Shown: positions 18,160-27,610, counted from the first letter of the stretch. The stretch: 64,000 nt of DNA from an uncultured bacterium (GCA_942636505.2 CALOGB020000056.1:186001-250000), one strand, 5' to 3'. Program-made: numbers and translations. Notes: generated by a model from the sequence alone, not told the origin.

Positions 18160-19587
18160 ATGACGATAGCAGCAGACCCCCGTTCGTTTCTCTACCGCGA
18201 TACCCTGGACCCCGAACAGGCGCAGGCGCTGACCGCTAAGGCGCTCGGCAAAGCCGATGATGGCGAGCTGTATCTCCAGTATCGCAAGGCCGAGGCGTTC
18301 GGGTTCGACGACGGCCGGCTGAAGACCGCCTCCTACGATACGAGTTCGGGCTTCGGCCTGCGCGCCGTGTCGGGCGAGATGACAGCGTTTGCGCATTCGA
18401 ACGAGATGACCCCCGCCGCGATCCGTCGCGCTGCCGAGACGATGGCGCTGATCGAGCCCGGCGTTGCCGCAAAGGCCGGTCCGCCGCAGGGCACCAACCA
18501 GCGCCGATACACCGCCGCCGATCCCCTCGACCTCGTGCCGTTCGCGGATAAGGTGAACCTTTGTCAGACGATCGATGCCGCCGCGCGCGCCCGCGATCCT
18601 CGCGTCGCGCAGGTGTCGGTCAGCCTTTCCGGGACGTGGTCGGTGGTCGAGATCGTTCGCGCCGACGGTTTCGTCGCGACCGACGTCCGGCCTTTGGTCC
18701 GCCTCAACGTTTCGATCGTCGCCGAGCAGAACGGCCGCCGCGAGACCGGCAGCTACGGCATCGGCGGCCGCTATCTCTATACCGACCTGTTCGAGCCGGC
18801 GACGTACAACCGCGCGATCGACGAGGCGTTGTCGCAGGCGTTGGTGAACCTCGACTCGATAGCTGCGCCCGCGGGCGAGATGACCGTGCTGCTCGGCAAT
18901 GGCTGGCCCGGTATCCTGCTGCACGAGGCGATCGGCCACGGACTCGAGGGCGATTTCAACCGCAAGGGGACGTCGGCGTTTTCGGGCCGGATCGGCGAGC
19001 GCGTTGCGGCCGAGGGCGTGACGGTGGTCGACGACGGCTCGCTCCAGGACCGCCGCGGCTCGCTGACGATCGACGACGAGGGCACGCCGACGCGCGAGAC
19101 CGTGCTGATCGAGGACGGCATCCTCAAGGGCTATATGCAGGACCGACTCAACGCTCGCCTGATGGGCGTCGAGGCGACCGGCAACGGCCGTCGCGAGAGC
19201 TATGCGCACGCACCGATGCCGCGGATGACCAACACCTTCATGAAGGCGGGCAACGACGATCCCGCCGAGCTTCTGTCACGCGTGAAGAAGGGCATCTTCG
19301 CTAAGGCATTCGGCGGCGGGCAGGTCGATATCGTGTCGGGCAAGTTCGTGTTCAGCTGCACCGAGGCGTATCTGATCGAAGACGGCAAGCTCGGCGCCCC
19401 GATCAAGGGCGCGACGCTGATCGGCGACGGCCCGAGTTCGCTGACCAAAGTCCGCGGCATCGGCAACGATTTCGCGCTCGACGAGGGCATCGGGATTTGC
19501 GGCAAGGGCGGACAGTCGGTGCCGGCGGGCGTCGGCCAGCCGACGTTGCTGGTCGACGGACTCACGGTCGGCGGGACGGCGGCCTAG
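18160..19587 (+). CDS. tldD: Metalloprotease TldD
   Basis: TldD forms a heterodimeric zinc protease with TldE/PmbA that degrades unfolded peptides and matures some modified peptides. The 475-residue protein has the active-site motif HEAIGHGLEGD with H255, E256 and H260 (HExxxH) and the C-terminal GxGGQVD...CTEAYLIEDGK region of the family. No pmbA gene is in the window, which is normal since the two are often apart. It is convergent with ccdB, only 2 bp beyond its stop. Confidence 0.95.
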   Translation: MTIAADPRSFLYRDTLDPEQAQALTAKALGKADDGELYLQYRKAEAFGFDDGRLKTASYDTSSGFGLRAVSGEMTAFAHSNEMTPAAIRRAAETMALIEPGVAAKAGPPQGTNQRRYTAADPLDLVPFADKVNLCQTIDAAARARDPRVAQVSVSLSGTWSVVEIVRADGFVATDVRPLVRLNVSIVAEQNGRRETGSYGIGGRYLYTDLFEPATYNRAIDEALSQALVNLDSIAAPAGEMTVLLGNGWPGILLHEAIGHGLEGDFNRKGTSAFSGRIGERVAAEGVTVVDDGSLQDRRGSLTIDDEGTPTRETVLIEDGILKGYMQDRLNARLMGVEATGNGRRESYAHAPMPRMTNTFMKAGNDDPAELLSRVKKGIFAKAFGGGQVDIVSGKFVFSCTEAYLIEDGKLGAPIKGATLIGDGPSSLTKVRGIGNDFALDEGIGICGKGGQSVPAGVGQPTLLVDGLTVGGTAA

Positions 19588-19589
19588 CT

Positions 19590-19886
19590 TCAGTAACTGC
19601 CCGTCAGCATGTCGATCGCGCTGCCGATGCGATATTCGTGCTCGACGAGTGACGTGGTTGGTTCGGACAGCAGTTTCGCGGAGATCGCGGCTGCTAGATG
19701 CGTTTGCATGACGTATTCGGTGCCGTGGATTGCGAAGACCGGGTTTAGCCGTCGATCGCCCCCCGGCATATCGGCGTACAGCCTGAGCGGAACGATGAAA
19801 CGACTGTTGAGGTCCGACAGAAAATTGGACTGACAGTCGAGCCAATACGCCCCATCGGGTGCCGGGTAGACGTCGAATCGTGCCAT
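19590..19886 (-). CDS. ccdB: CcdB-family toxin
   Basis: A 98-residue protein matching CcdB, which poisons DNA gyrase. Recognisable features are the N-terminal MARFDVYPAPDG...YWLDCQSNFL, the strand SRFIVPLR and the C-terminal helix RIGSAIDMLTG, equivalent to the NAINLMFWGI tail of F-plasmid CcdB whose last residues contact gyrase; here it ends in LTGSY. The ATG overlaps the ccdA stop by one base (TGATG), so translation is coupled with the antitoxin. Whether the toxin is active cannot be judged. Confidence 0.85.
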   Translation of the reverse strand: MARFDVYPAPDGAYWLDCQSNFLSDLNSRFIVPLRLYADMPGGDRRLNPVFAIHGTEYVMQTHLAAAISAKLLSEPTTSLVEHEYRIGSAIDMLTGSY

Positions 19887-20137
19887 CAGGCCAGTCGATA
19901 TCGATCGAGCGGCAGGCCATTCTCTTCGATCCAGGCGTTGTTTGCCGTGATCCAGTCGCGATGCTCCTCGCGCCATTTTTCTTCCTGTACGCGTTTTGCT
20001 GCCGCGCGGATCGCGATTTCGCTGACCTGCGACAGGTTGATCCCGGCCTCGCGTGCCGCTGCGACGATACCGGTATCGAGCGACAAGTTCACCGATTTGC
20101 GCTTGCCGGTGGCGATAGGATCATGTCTCATGCGCAT
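19886..20137 (-). CDS. ccdA: CcdA-family antitoxin
   Basis: An 83-residue antitoxin. The N-terminal half (KRKSVNLSLDTGIVAAAREAG) is a ribbon-helix-helix DNA-binding domain. The C-terminal half (KWREEHRDWITANNAWIEENG) matches the CcdB-binding arm of CcdA. There are two possible ATGs, 20137 and 20131; neither has a clear ribosome site, and 20131 would leave the presumed operator fully upstream. It is divergent from the flavin-reductase-like gene, 43 bp away. Confidence 0.83.
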   Translation of the reverse strand: MRMRHDPIATGKRKSVNLSLDTGIVAAAREAGINLSQVSEIAIRAAAKRVQEEKWREEHRDWITANNAWIEENGLPLDRYRLA

Positions 20138-20155
20138 AGAGTATGCGCGTCTATG
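20130..20155. promoter_or_regulatory. Probable CcdA operator
   Basis: Two direct ATGCGC copies (20130-20135 and 20143-20148, 13 bp apart) overlap an inverted pair CATAGA (20135-20140) / TCTATG (20150-20155). The position at the ccdA start and the repeated structure are what is expected for an autoregulating ribbon-helix-helix antitoxin. Confidence 0.45.
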
Positions 20156-20180
20156 GAGCGCGTCAATTCGGAGCAGACCG

Positions 20181-20741
20181 ATGGACTTCTTTCCTGCATT
20201 GACCGACGATCATCGCGCGTTCGTGATGCGGCAACCGGTATTCTTCGTTGCGACAGCCGCAGAAGGTGCGCGGATTAATCTCAGTCCCAAGGGCATGGAC
20301 AGCTTTCGCGTACTCGATCCGAAGACGGTCGCGTATCTCGACGTCGGTGGGTCGGGGAACGAGACGAACGCGCATCTGGGCGCAGACGGGCGCATCACGA
20401 TCATGTTCTGCGCGTTCGACCAGCCCGCGCTGATCTTCCGCATTTACGGCAAGGGCCGCGCGGTGTTGCCGCAGGACGCGGAATGGGCTGACCTCTACGC
20501 GCAGTTCACGCCGTTGCCGGGCACGCGGCAGATCTTCGTGATCGCGGTCGACGAGGTGCAGACGAGTTGCGGATGGGGCGTGCCGTTCATGACGCTGGAC
20601 CGTGAACGTCAGACCTTGTCGAAATATCACGCGAAGCAGACTGACGCCCAGCGAATCGAGGAACTGGCGGGGCCGACCGCGAGCATCGACGGGTTGCCGG
20701 TGCGGCTCGGCACCGTCCTGCCGAACCGTGTCGGCGCATGA
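20181..20741 (+). CDS. Pyridoxamine 5'-phosphate oxidase-fold protein
   Basis: A 186-residue split-barrel flavin-binding protein. Visible family features are FVATAAEGARINLSPKG near the N-terminus and the later segment CAFDQPALIFRIYGKGRAV. It is not the PdxH enzyme, which has other conserved residues; a general FMN- or F420-binding reductase is more likely and the substrate is unknown. The start at 20181 follows GGAG at 20170-20173. It overlaps the next gene by ATGA. Confidence 0.8.
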   Translation: MDFFPALTDDHRAFVMRQPVFFVATAAEGARINLSPKGMDSFRVLDPKTVAYLDVGGSGNETNAHLGADGRITIMFCAFDQPALIFRIYGKGRAVLPQDAEWADLYAQFTPLPGTRQIFVIAVDEVQTSCGWGVPFMTLDRERQTLSKYHAKQTDAQRIEELAGPTASIDGLPVRLGTVLPNRVGA

Positions 20742-20935
20742 GTCTCGTCGAACTGGGGCGGTACGGGCGCAACGAGGCGCATATCATCGTCGGGCGGCTG
20801 GAGAGTGAAGGTATCCCGGCGATCGCGTTCGATGGCGGGATGTCGATCATGGAGGGGAGCTGGCTGCTGATCCCCGTTCGGGTGATGGTCGACGAGGATG
20901 ATCTCGACGAGGCCCGGGGGATTTTGGCGGGGTGA
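20738..20935 (+). CDS. DUF2007 putative signal-transducing protein
   Basis: A 65-residue protein of the DUF2007 family, a small alpha/beta domain with ferredoxin-like fold. The pattern is VELGRYGRNEAHIIVGRLES, then GIPAIAFDGG, then PVRVMVDEDDLDEARGIL. The function is not established. It is translationally coupled (ATGA) to the flavin-binding protein upstream. Confidence 0.78.
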   Translation: MSLVELGRYGRNEAHIIVGRLESEGIPAIAFDGGMSIMEGSWLLIPVRVMVDEDDLDEARGILAG

Positions 20936-20983
20936 GCGGGTGCGTTAGGTGCTGGCAGGAAACCGCCGACTTAAACCCATAAT

Positions 20984-21079
20984 CGTCATTCCCGCGCAGG
21001 CGGGAATCCATACTGGCAAACCTTACGGTTTACGCGATACCCCTTGGGGATATGGATCCCCGCCTCCGCGGGGATGACG
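20984..21079. repeat. Intergenic inverted-repeat doublet, family B-like
   Basis: Each end is a hairpin: CGTCATTCCCGC/GCGGGAATCCATA on the left and TATGGATCCCCGC/GCGGGGATGACG on the right, and the two ends pair with each other over CGTCAT and TGGATCCC-like segments. About 34 bp of spacer lies between. It sits between the DUF2007 gene and a convergent gene. Confidence 0.8.
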
Positions 21080-21146
21080 TGCAGACGATCGTGTGCCCCA
21101 ATTACCGAGCGTATCGAGGACGGGCCTTTGCCGCCCTCCGCCGAGA

Positions 21147-22475
21147 TCACCCCCCAGCGCTGACCCGCCAGATCGCGTTGCCGACGTCGTCCGCGACCAG
21201 CAGGCCACCGGTCTTGTCGGTGATGACGCCGACCGGGCGGCCTTGCGCGTCGCCGTCCTTGTCCAGGAACCCGCCGAGCACGTCGACCGGCTTTGCGTTC
21301 GCAGCCGGGAAGCCGGTGTCGCCGAACGGTACGTAGACGACCTTGTAGCCCGAGACCGGCTTGCGATTCCACGAGCCGTGCTCGCCGACGAACGCGCCGT
21401 TGGCGAACTTCGCGCCGAGCTTTGCATCCGCGGAGAAGGTCAGGCCGAGCGCGGCAACGTGCGGTCCGAGCGCGTAGTCGGGGCGCTTGGCGTATTGCTG
21501 TAGCGCGGGGTTCTTCGGTTCGACGCGGGTGTCGGGATAGCCGCCCCAATAATACCAGGGCCAACCGAAATGATCGCCGAACTCGACCTGCGTCAGGTAA
21601 TCGGGCGCGAGGTCGGAGCCGAGCATGTCGCGCTCGTTGACGACGGTCCACAGTCCGCCCGACTTGGGGTTGATCGCCATGCCGTTGGGGTTGCGCAGGC
21701 CGGCGGCGTAGATCCGCCAGTTCTTGTCCTTGGGCCAGACCTGCAGGATGTTGGCGCGGTATTTCTCCGCGTCCATGCCGTTCTCGGCGATATTGGTCGA
21801 GGAGCCGACGCCGACATAGAGCGTCTTGCCGTCGGCCGCGGCGATCACGTTGCGCGCCCAGTGGTTGCCGCCGGGGTTGAGCTTGATGACGAGCTCGGGC
21901 TTGGCGGTGATCTTCGTCGTGCCGTCGGTGTACGGCACGCGGACCAGCGCGTCGGTGTTGCCGATATACAGCTGACCGTCGAGCAGCGTCATGCCGAACG
22001 GCGAGTTGAGACCGGTCATGAAAACCGACTTCGTTTCCGCCACGCCGTCGCCGTTCGCGTCGCGAAGCAGCGTTATGCGGTTCGCGGACGGCACGCCGGC
22101 GCCGGCGCGGCCCATCAGAACCTTCATCACCCAGCCGGTGATCCCGCCGCCTTCGCGCGGGGGCGAATTCGTCTCCGCGACCAGCACGTCGCCATTAGGG
22201 AGGCGGTACATCCAGCGCGGATGGTCGAGCCCGGTCGCGAACGGCTGGATCTTGAGGCCCGCGGCAGGCGTCGGCATCGCGCCGTTCTGCCAACCGACGA
22301 CCTTTGCGACCTTGACGGTCGGGATCGTCTGGATGCGGGGATCGGTGATCTTGGGCAGCTTGCCGGCGACCTGGTCGACCGACAATTCCGCCGTGTCGGG
22401 CCAGGCGAGATAGGTGACGCCCGCGGCGATCACGAGCAGGATCAACCCAAGGACGATGAGGATATGTTTGCGCAT
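21147..22475 (-). CDS. PQQ-dependent sugar dehydrogenase-like protein (sorbosone dehydrogenase family)
   Basis: A 442-residue six-bladed beta-propeller protein of the GDH/sorbosone dehydrogenase family, exported or membrane-anchored by the segment at 5-24 (ILIVLGLILLVIAAGVTYLA). Propeller features include LDHPRWMYRLPNGDVLVAET, the YAAGLRNPNGMAINP repeat and the VGEHGSWNRKPVSGYKV signature near the end. The substrate is uncertain and PQQ synthesis genes are not in the window. It stands alone. Confidence 0.88.
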   Translation of the reverse strand: MRKHILIVLGLILLVIAAGVTYLAWPDTAELSVDQVAGKLPKITDPRIQTIPTVKVAKVVGWQNGAMPTPAAGLKIQPFATGLDHPRWMYRLPNGDVLVAETNSPPREGGGITGWVMKVLMGRAGAGVPSANRITLLRDANGDGVAETKSVFMTGLNSPFGMTLLDGQLYIGNTDALVRVPYTDGTTKITAKPELVIKLNPGGNHWARNVIAAADGKTLYVGVGSSTNIAENGMDAEKYRANILQVWPKDKNWRIYAAGLRNPNGMAINPKSGGLWTVVNERDMLGSDLAPDYLTQVEFGDHFGWPWYYWGGYPDTRVEPKNPALQQYAKRPDYALGPHVAALGLTFSADAKLGAKFANGAFVGEHGSWNRKPVSGYKVVYVPFGDTGFPAANAKPVDVLGGFLDKDGDAQGRPVGVITDKTGGLLVADDVGNAIWRVSAGG

Positions 22476-22554
22476 GGAGGGAAGTTAGAACGGAGGCAGG
22501 GCCGGGGCAATGGATCATGGGCAAAAGGCCCTTCGATCCATTGCAGACGCAGCA

Positions 22555-23454
<900 letters not shown>

Positions 23455-23462
23455 CGTGGTCG

Positions 23463-23972
23463 TCAGTCCTCTGTTATCAAGTAAGGGTCGTGGAGGCCCA
23501 AGGCGGCGAGCGCGTCGCGTTCGATCTGCTCCATGCCCTCGGCCTCGTCGTCGTTGATATGGTCATAGCCTAGCAGATGCAGCGTGCCGTGCACCATCAG
23601 ATGCATCGCGTGATCCTCGACCGAAATGCCGCGCTCGGCCGCTTCAGCGACGCAGACGCCGTGCGCGAGAATGATGTCGCCGAGCAAAACCTCGCCGTCG
23701 TCCGAATTCTGGCTGACCGTGGCGAGTAGGTCGGGCTGGACCATCGGGAACGACAGGACGTTGGTCGGCTTGTCCTTCTGGCGGTATTGCTTGTTGAGCA
23801 TGTGGACCTCGTCGTCCGACGCGAGCCGGATCGAGATCTCGACCGTCGCGGCGCTGGTCAGGAGTTCGCCGTGCGGGGTCCGCTGGATCGCTGCCGTTGC
23901 TGCACGCAGGGCGAGGGCGTCCCAGTCCTGTTCGGGCCAGGGGGCGTCGGAAGAGAGCGCGATTTCGAGCAT
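23463..23972 (-). CDS. ybeY: Endoribonuclease YbeY, rRNA maturation factor
   Basis: A 169-residue metallo-RNase needed for 16S rRNA 3' end processing and ribosome quality control. The zinc-binding H-x3-H-x5-H motif is seen in HGTLHLLGYDH, with the preceding DKPTNVLSFP and LGDIILA family segments. In most alphaproteobacteria it directly follows phoH; here a VapBC pair has come in between. Confidence 0.95.
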   Translation of the reverse strand: MLEIALSSDAPWPEQDWDALALRAATAAIQRTPHGELLTSAATVEISIRLASDDEVHMLNKQYRQKDKPTNVLSFPMVQPDLLATVSQNSDDGEVLLGDIILAHGVCVAEAAERGISVEDHAMHLMVHGTLHLLGYDHINDDEAEGMEQIERDALAALGLHDPYLITED

Positions 23973-23981
23973 GCAGGTCCT

Positions 23982-24377
23982 TCAGGCAAGATCGGTCAGG
24001 GCGAAATCATTACCCTTGTAGAGAAGTTCCGCGCCATGGGTTTTCGCGCAGGCGTAGGCGAAGCAATCGCCCATGTTGAGCTTGGCGGGGTGGTTCCCTT
24101 TGCCATAGCGTTCGTGGGCTATGATGGCCTCCCGGGTCTCGCTATCGCCGATCGGAACGAGGCGGAGCGCAAAGTCGACTATGAACGTCTCGACTTCAGC
24201 ATGCACGACGGCAACGCCAACTTTGCGCTTGCGTGCCACGGCCCGGACCGTTTCCCATATCGACATCGCGGAGCACAATACCGCTTCAGCCTGACCGTAC
24301 CGCTTCTCGAGGGAGAAGGCTTCAGGCTCGCCCGTCATGATCGCGACCATCGCGGAGGCGTCCATGAACGCGATCAA
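23982..24377 (-). CDS. vapC: VapC-type PIN-domain toxin
   Basis: A 131-residue PIN-domain RNase. The acidic metal-binding residues are visible: MDASAMVAIM at the start (D6), a Glu in SIWETV, and the NMGDCFAYACAK segment with Asp, followed by LLYKGNDFALTD. VapC toxins cleave tRNA or rRNA; the target of this one is unknown. The ATG overlaps the vapB stop by four bases. It is followed 9 bp later by ybeY. Confidence 0.9.
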   Translation of the reverse strand: MIAFMDASAMVAIMTGEPEAFSLEKRYGQAEAVLCSAMSIWETVRAVARKRKVGVAVVHAEVETFIVDFALRLVPIGDSETREAIIAHERYGKGNHPAKLNMGDCFAYACAKTHGAELLYKGNDFALTDLA

Positions 24378-24628
24378 TCGTCATCCTCGTCGTTGAGGGA
24401 ATCGTAGAATGCCTTGTCCGCTTCCAAGCCCGTGGGTTCGCCCAACGGGTGAGCCGCTCGCCAAGCCGCGAACCGGTCATGGATACTCGCGCGCTTTTCC
24501 GTCTCGAGCATACGCTTGCGGTGCAGGAGAGCGTCGTGGACGGCTGCTGTCTTGCTGGTGCCGAGCAGGCCAGCAACCTCCCGCGCGAGATCGGCGGTAT
24601 CGGCGTTCTTGATATAGAGCGATGCCAT
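24374..24628 (-). CDS. vapB: VapB-type antitoxin (Rv0623-like transcription factor family)
   Basis: An 84-residue antitoxin. The N-terminal MASLYIKNADTADLAREVA followed by GTSKTAAVHDALLH is the ribbon-helix-helix DNA-binding part, and the charged C-terminal tail ending in NDEDDD would bind VapC. The start at 24628 is chosen because a perfect inverted repeat, a likely operator, lies just upstream at 24641-24673. The antitoxin-first order and coupling with vapC are typical. Confidence 0.88.
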   Translation of the reverse strand: MASLYIKNADTADLAREVAGLLGTSKTAAVHDALLHRKRMLETEKRASIHDRFAAWRAAHPLGEPTGLEADKAFYDSLNDEDDD

Positions 24629-24640
24629 CGTTCGACTCCG

Positions 24641-24673
24641 GGGATATCCTGAAGATGTACTCCAGGATATCCC
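24641..24673. promoter_or_regulatory. Probable VapB operator, 11-bp inverted repeat
   Basis: GGGATATCCTG at 24641-24651 and CAGGATATCCC at 24663-24673 form a perfect inverted repeat with an 11-bp gap. It begins 12 bp before the vapB start and lies within the short gap after the phoH stop. It gives the toxin-antitoxin pair its own control inside the phoH-ybeY unit. Confidence 0.7.
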
Positions 24674-24678
24674 GAGCA

Positions 24679-25683
24679 TCAACCATCGGTTCCTTCATAG
24701 GCCTCGACGACGCGGCCGACGATCGGGTGGCGGACGACGTCGCCGACGGTGAAGCGGCACATCGAGATGCTTTCAACGCCTTCGAGGCGGCGGACCGCAT
24801 CTGCCAGGCCGGACGCTGCGACGCCGCCTGGGATGTCGACCTGCTTCGGATCGCCGCAGATCACCATGCGGCTGTTCTGGCCGAAGCGGGTGAGGAACAT
24901 CTTCATCTGTGCGGGCGTGGTGTTCTGCGCTTCGTCCAGGATCACGAACGCGTCGGCCAGCGTGCGGCCGCGCATGAAGGCGATCGGCGCGACCTCGATC
25001 TCGCCAGATGCGATGCGGCGTTCGACCTGCTCGGCGGGGAGGCAGTCGTAGAGCGCATCGTAGAGCGGGCGGAGGTACGGATCGACCTTCTCCTTCATGT
25101 CGCCGGGAAGGAAGCCGAGACGTTCACCGGCTTCGACCGCGGGGCGCGAGAGGATCAAACGCTGGACGCTGCCGTTGATGAGCTGCTGCACCGCCTGCGC
25201 GACCGCAACATAGGTCTTGCCCGTACCTGCCGGTCCGAGCGCGAAGATCATGTCGTTGTTGGCGAGTTCGCGCATGTAGTGCGCCTGCGCCGGCGTGCGC
25301 GGTACGATCGTCTTCTTGCGCGTCCGGATCATGATTGGCGGGGCAGCGCCGCCACCGGCATCGGCGCGGATGATGCCTTCGAGCACGGGTTCGTCCGCCA
25401 TCGCTATCGACGCGTCAACCAAGCCTGCGTCGACATCTTCGCCGCGCTGGATGCGGGCGTAGAGATCGTGGAGCACGTCGCGGGCCTTGGCGACCTGCTC
25501 AGCGGTGCCTTCCAGACCGATCTTGTTCCCTCGTGCGGTGATGTAGACGCCGAGGCGATTTTCGAGCGCTACCAAGTTCTGGTCGTACTGGCCGAAGAGC
25601 CGGACGAGCAATTGGGGCTTGTCGAACAGCAGCTCGACTCGGGCGCGGTCACCGGACTGGGCGGGAACGGGTTTACGGCTCAT
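24679..25683 (-). CDS. phoH: PhoH-family ATPase
   Basis: A 334-residue PhoH-like protein with an N-terminal KH-like RNA-binding region (about 15-90) and a P-loop ATPase core with Walker A GPAGTGKT and Walker B FVILDEAQN. It is thought to act in RNA metabolism with YbeY. AAAGGA just before the ATG at 25683 supports the start. A strong inverted repeat at 25701-25740 lies in its leader. It is the head of the phoH-(vapBC)-ybeY-corC run. Confidence 0.93.
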   Translation of the reverse strand: MSRKPVPAQSGDRARVELLFDKPQLLVRLFGQYDQNLVALENRLGVYITARGNKIGLEGTAEQVAKARDVLHDLYARIQRGEDVDAGLVDASIAMADEPVLEGIIRADAGGGAAPPIMIRTRKKTIVPRTPAQAHYMRELANNDMIFALGPAGTGKTYVAVAQAVQQLINGSVQRLILSRPAVEAGERLGFLPGDMKEKVDPYLRPLYDALYDCLPAEQVERRIASGEIEVAPIAFMRGRTLADAFVILDEAQNTTPAQMKMFLTRFGQNSRMVICGDPKQVDIPGGVAASGLADAVRRLEGVESISMCRFTVGDVVRHPIVGRVVEAYEGTDG

Positions 25684-25700
25684 ACGGTCCTTTCAGGGTG

Positions 25701-25740
25701 TCAAAGGTTACGCCTGGAAGCGTCGAACCGTAACCTTTGA
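25701..25740. promoter_or_regulatory. 12-bp perfect inverted repeat in the phoH leader
   Basis: TCAAAGGTTACG (25701-25712) is mirrored by CGTAACCTTTGA (25729-25740) around a 16-bp centre. It sits 18-57 bp upstream of the phoH ATG and just outside the ribosome site. It has no T-run, so it is a candidate operator or leader hairpin. The rest of the 388-bp gap holds only the family-D repeat. Confidence 0.5.
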
Positions 25741-25931
25741 AAGGAAGATGAGCACGCCAAGCGACGCGTTCAAGCCGCGCCGGAGCGCTGGCCGAGAGAT
25801 GATTCGAGTCGCGTGGGCGAAGCTGCATCGGGGGCGAGTGTGGCAGGCGATCCGGATGTAGGACAGCGAAATCGCCGGGGGGTGGTTTCGCGAGCCCCGC
25901 GTATTGCTTTGACGCCTCAGGGACACCGTTG

Positions 25932-26062
25932 CGATCCTCGCCCCCCGCAAGGGGGAAGTGTCGCCGCAGGTGACGGAGGGGGAGGAAGGGAAACCGCTGT
26001 TCCGTGTCCTCCCCCTCCGTCAGGCAAGTGGCCTGCCACCTCCCCCTGGCGGGGGAGGATCG
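25932..26062. repeat. Intergenic inverted-repeat doublet, family D
   Basis: The left arm is CGATCCTC...CCCCGCAAGGGGG with a following GACGGAGGGGGAGG; the right arm mirrors it with CCTCCCCCTCCGTC and CCACCTCCCCC/GGGGGAGGATCG. Related copies lie at 40712, 51341 and 51714. It ends 10 bp past the miaB stop. Confidence 0.88.
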
Positions 26063-26071
26063 TAAGGCGAC

Positions 26072-27388
26072 TTAGGCGGCTTCGGCGATCCGTTCGATGC
26101 CGGTGAGGGAGTTGGGACCGGCGGCGGCTAGCGTGACTTCCACCAAGTCGCCGATCGCGTGGTTGCCGATCAGGTGGACCGATTGCAGCCAGGGGGATTT
26201 GCCGATCAGCTGACCGGGAAGTTTTCCCGCGCGTTCGAGCAAGACCGTGCAGGTGCGGCCGACGGTGGCTGCGTTGAAGGCGTGCTGGTCGCGGTTGAGC
26301 GCGGCCTGGAGGCGCTGGAGGCGTTCGTCCATGACCGATTCTGGTACTTGCTCGACGATCGACGCGGCGGGGGTGCCGGGGCGGGGGCTGTATTTGAAGC
26401 TGTACGCCTGCGCGTAGCCTACCGCGTCGACGAGGCTCAGCGTGTCCTCGAACTCGGCATCGGTCTCGCCAGGGAAGCCGACGATGAAATCGCCCGAGAG
26501 TGCGATGTCGGGGCGGACTTCGCGGACGCGGTCGAGGAGGCGGAGGTAGGAGTCGCGGGTGTGGCTGCGGTTCATCGCCTTGAGGACGCGGTCGCTGCCG
26601 GATTGGACGGGGAGGTGGAGGAAGGGCATCAGGCTCTCGATGTCGCGGTGCGCGTCGATCAGGCCCTGCGTCATGTCGTTGGGGTGGCTGGTGGTGTAGC
26701 GGATGCGCGCGAGGCCGGGGATACGGTCGAGGTCGCGGATCAGGTCGTGAAGGCCGCGCTCATTCTCGGACCAGGCGTTGACGTTCTGGCCGAGCAGCAT
26801 GATCTCGCGCGCGCCGGCGTCGACCAGCGCCTTTGCCTCGTCGACGATCGCTGCGAACGGGCGGCTGATTTCCGCACCCCGCGTGTAAGGGACGACGCAG
26901 TAGGTGCAGAATTTGTCGCAGCCTTCCTGCACGGTGAGGAATGCCGAGGGGGCGACCTTCCGACGCGAGGGGAGCGCGCCGAACTTCGACAGCAGCGGCA
27001 TGTCGGTGTCGAGCGACGGCGTACCGGCGGCTGCCTTCGCGACGAGCTCGGGCAGGTTGTGATAGGCTTGCGGGCCGACGACGATGTCGACCTTGGCGCG
27101 GGTGAAGATCTCCTCGCCCTCGGCCTGCGCGACGCAGCCGGCGACGGCGATCATCGGGGTCTTGCCGGACTTGCGGCGCTGATCCTTCCGGAGGCGGCCG
27201 ATGTCGGAATAGACCTTTTCGGTGGCGCGTTCGCGGATGTGGCAGGTGTTGAGGACGACGACATCGGCGTCGACCGCGTCGGCCTGGGTGAGGCCCTGGG
27301 CGGCCATCAGTTCGGCCATGCGCTCGCCATCGTAGACGTTCATCTGGCAGCCGAAGGATTTTACGTGGAAGGTTTTGGGGGGAGACAT
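26072..27388 (-). CDS. miaB: tRNA-2-methylthio-N6-dimethylallyladenosine synthase MiaB
   Basis: A radical SAM methylthiotransferase that adds a methylthio group to i6A37 of tRNAs. The 438-residue protein carries C14, C49 and C85 for the auxiliary cluster in the N-terminal UPF0004 domain. The radical SAM CxxxCxxC is C157, C161 and C164 (GCDKFCTYC), and a C-terminal TRAM domain follows from about 375. It needs two [4Fe-4S] clusters. Its place upstream of phoH is standard, although 388 bp of repeat and leader now separate them. Confidence 0.96.
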   Translation of the reverse strand: MSPPKTFHVKSFGCQMNVYDGERMAELMAAQGLTQADAVDADVVVLNTCHIRERATEKVYSDIGRLRKDQRRKSGKTPMIAVAGCVAQAEGEEIFTRAKVDIVVGPQAYHNLPELVAKAAAGTPSLDTDMPLLSKFGALPSRRKVAPSAFLTVQEGCDKFCTYCVVPYTRGAEISRPFAAIVDEAKALVDAGAREIMLLGQNVNAWSENERGLHDLIRDLDRIPGLARIRYTTSHPNDMTQGLIDAHRDIESLMPFLHLPVQSGSDRVLKAMNRSHTRDSYLRLLDRVREVRPDIALSGDFIVGFPGETDAEFEDTLSLVDAVGYAQAYSFKYSPRPGTPAASIVEQVPESVMDERLQRLQAALNRDQHAFNAATVGRTCTVLLERAGKLPGQLIGKSPWLQSVHLIGNHAIGDLVEVTLAAAGPNSLTGIERIAEAA

Positions 27389-27472
27389 AGCCGCGTCCTA
27401 CCAAATTTCCGCGCGCGGGGGGAGGGGGCGTTGCTCCTGCCTGTCACACGGCGCCAACCATGGAAAGGGGCG

Positions 27473-27576
27473 CCACCCCGGCGGAGGCCGGGGCCCAGTT
27501 GGGGGACGTTGCTGACTAAAGTCTGCCGTCCGTTACAGCGACCTTTCCAACTGGGCCCCGGCCTCCGCCGGGGTGG
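27473..27576. repeat. Intergenic inverted-repeat doublet, family A
   Basis: Arms CCACCCCGG / GGAGGCCGGGGCCCAGTTGG and mirror CCAACTGGGCCCCGGCC / CGCCGGGGTGG, with a roughly 47-bp spacer. A family-B palindrome follows 34 bp later, as also at 4295/4423. Confidence 0.85.
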
Positions 27577-27610
27577 TCGCCTTCCTGTCTGGGTGTAACT
27601 CGTCCTACTT

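Noticed and set aside
25741-25857. Short ORF after the phoH leader repeat (STPSDAFKPRRS region)
   Set aside because: The Arg-rich translation has no motif and no conserved context; it is probably chance coding in the 388-bp gap.
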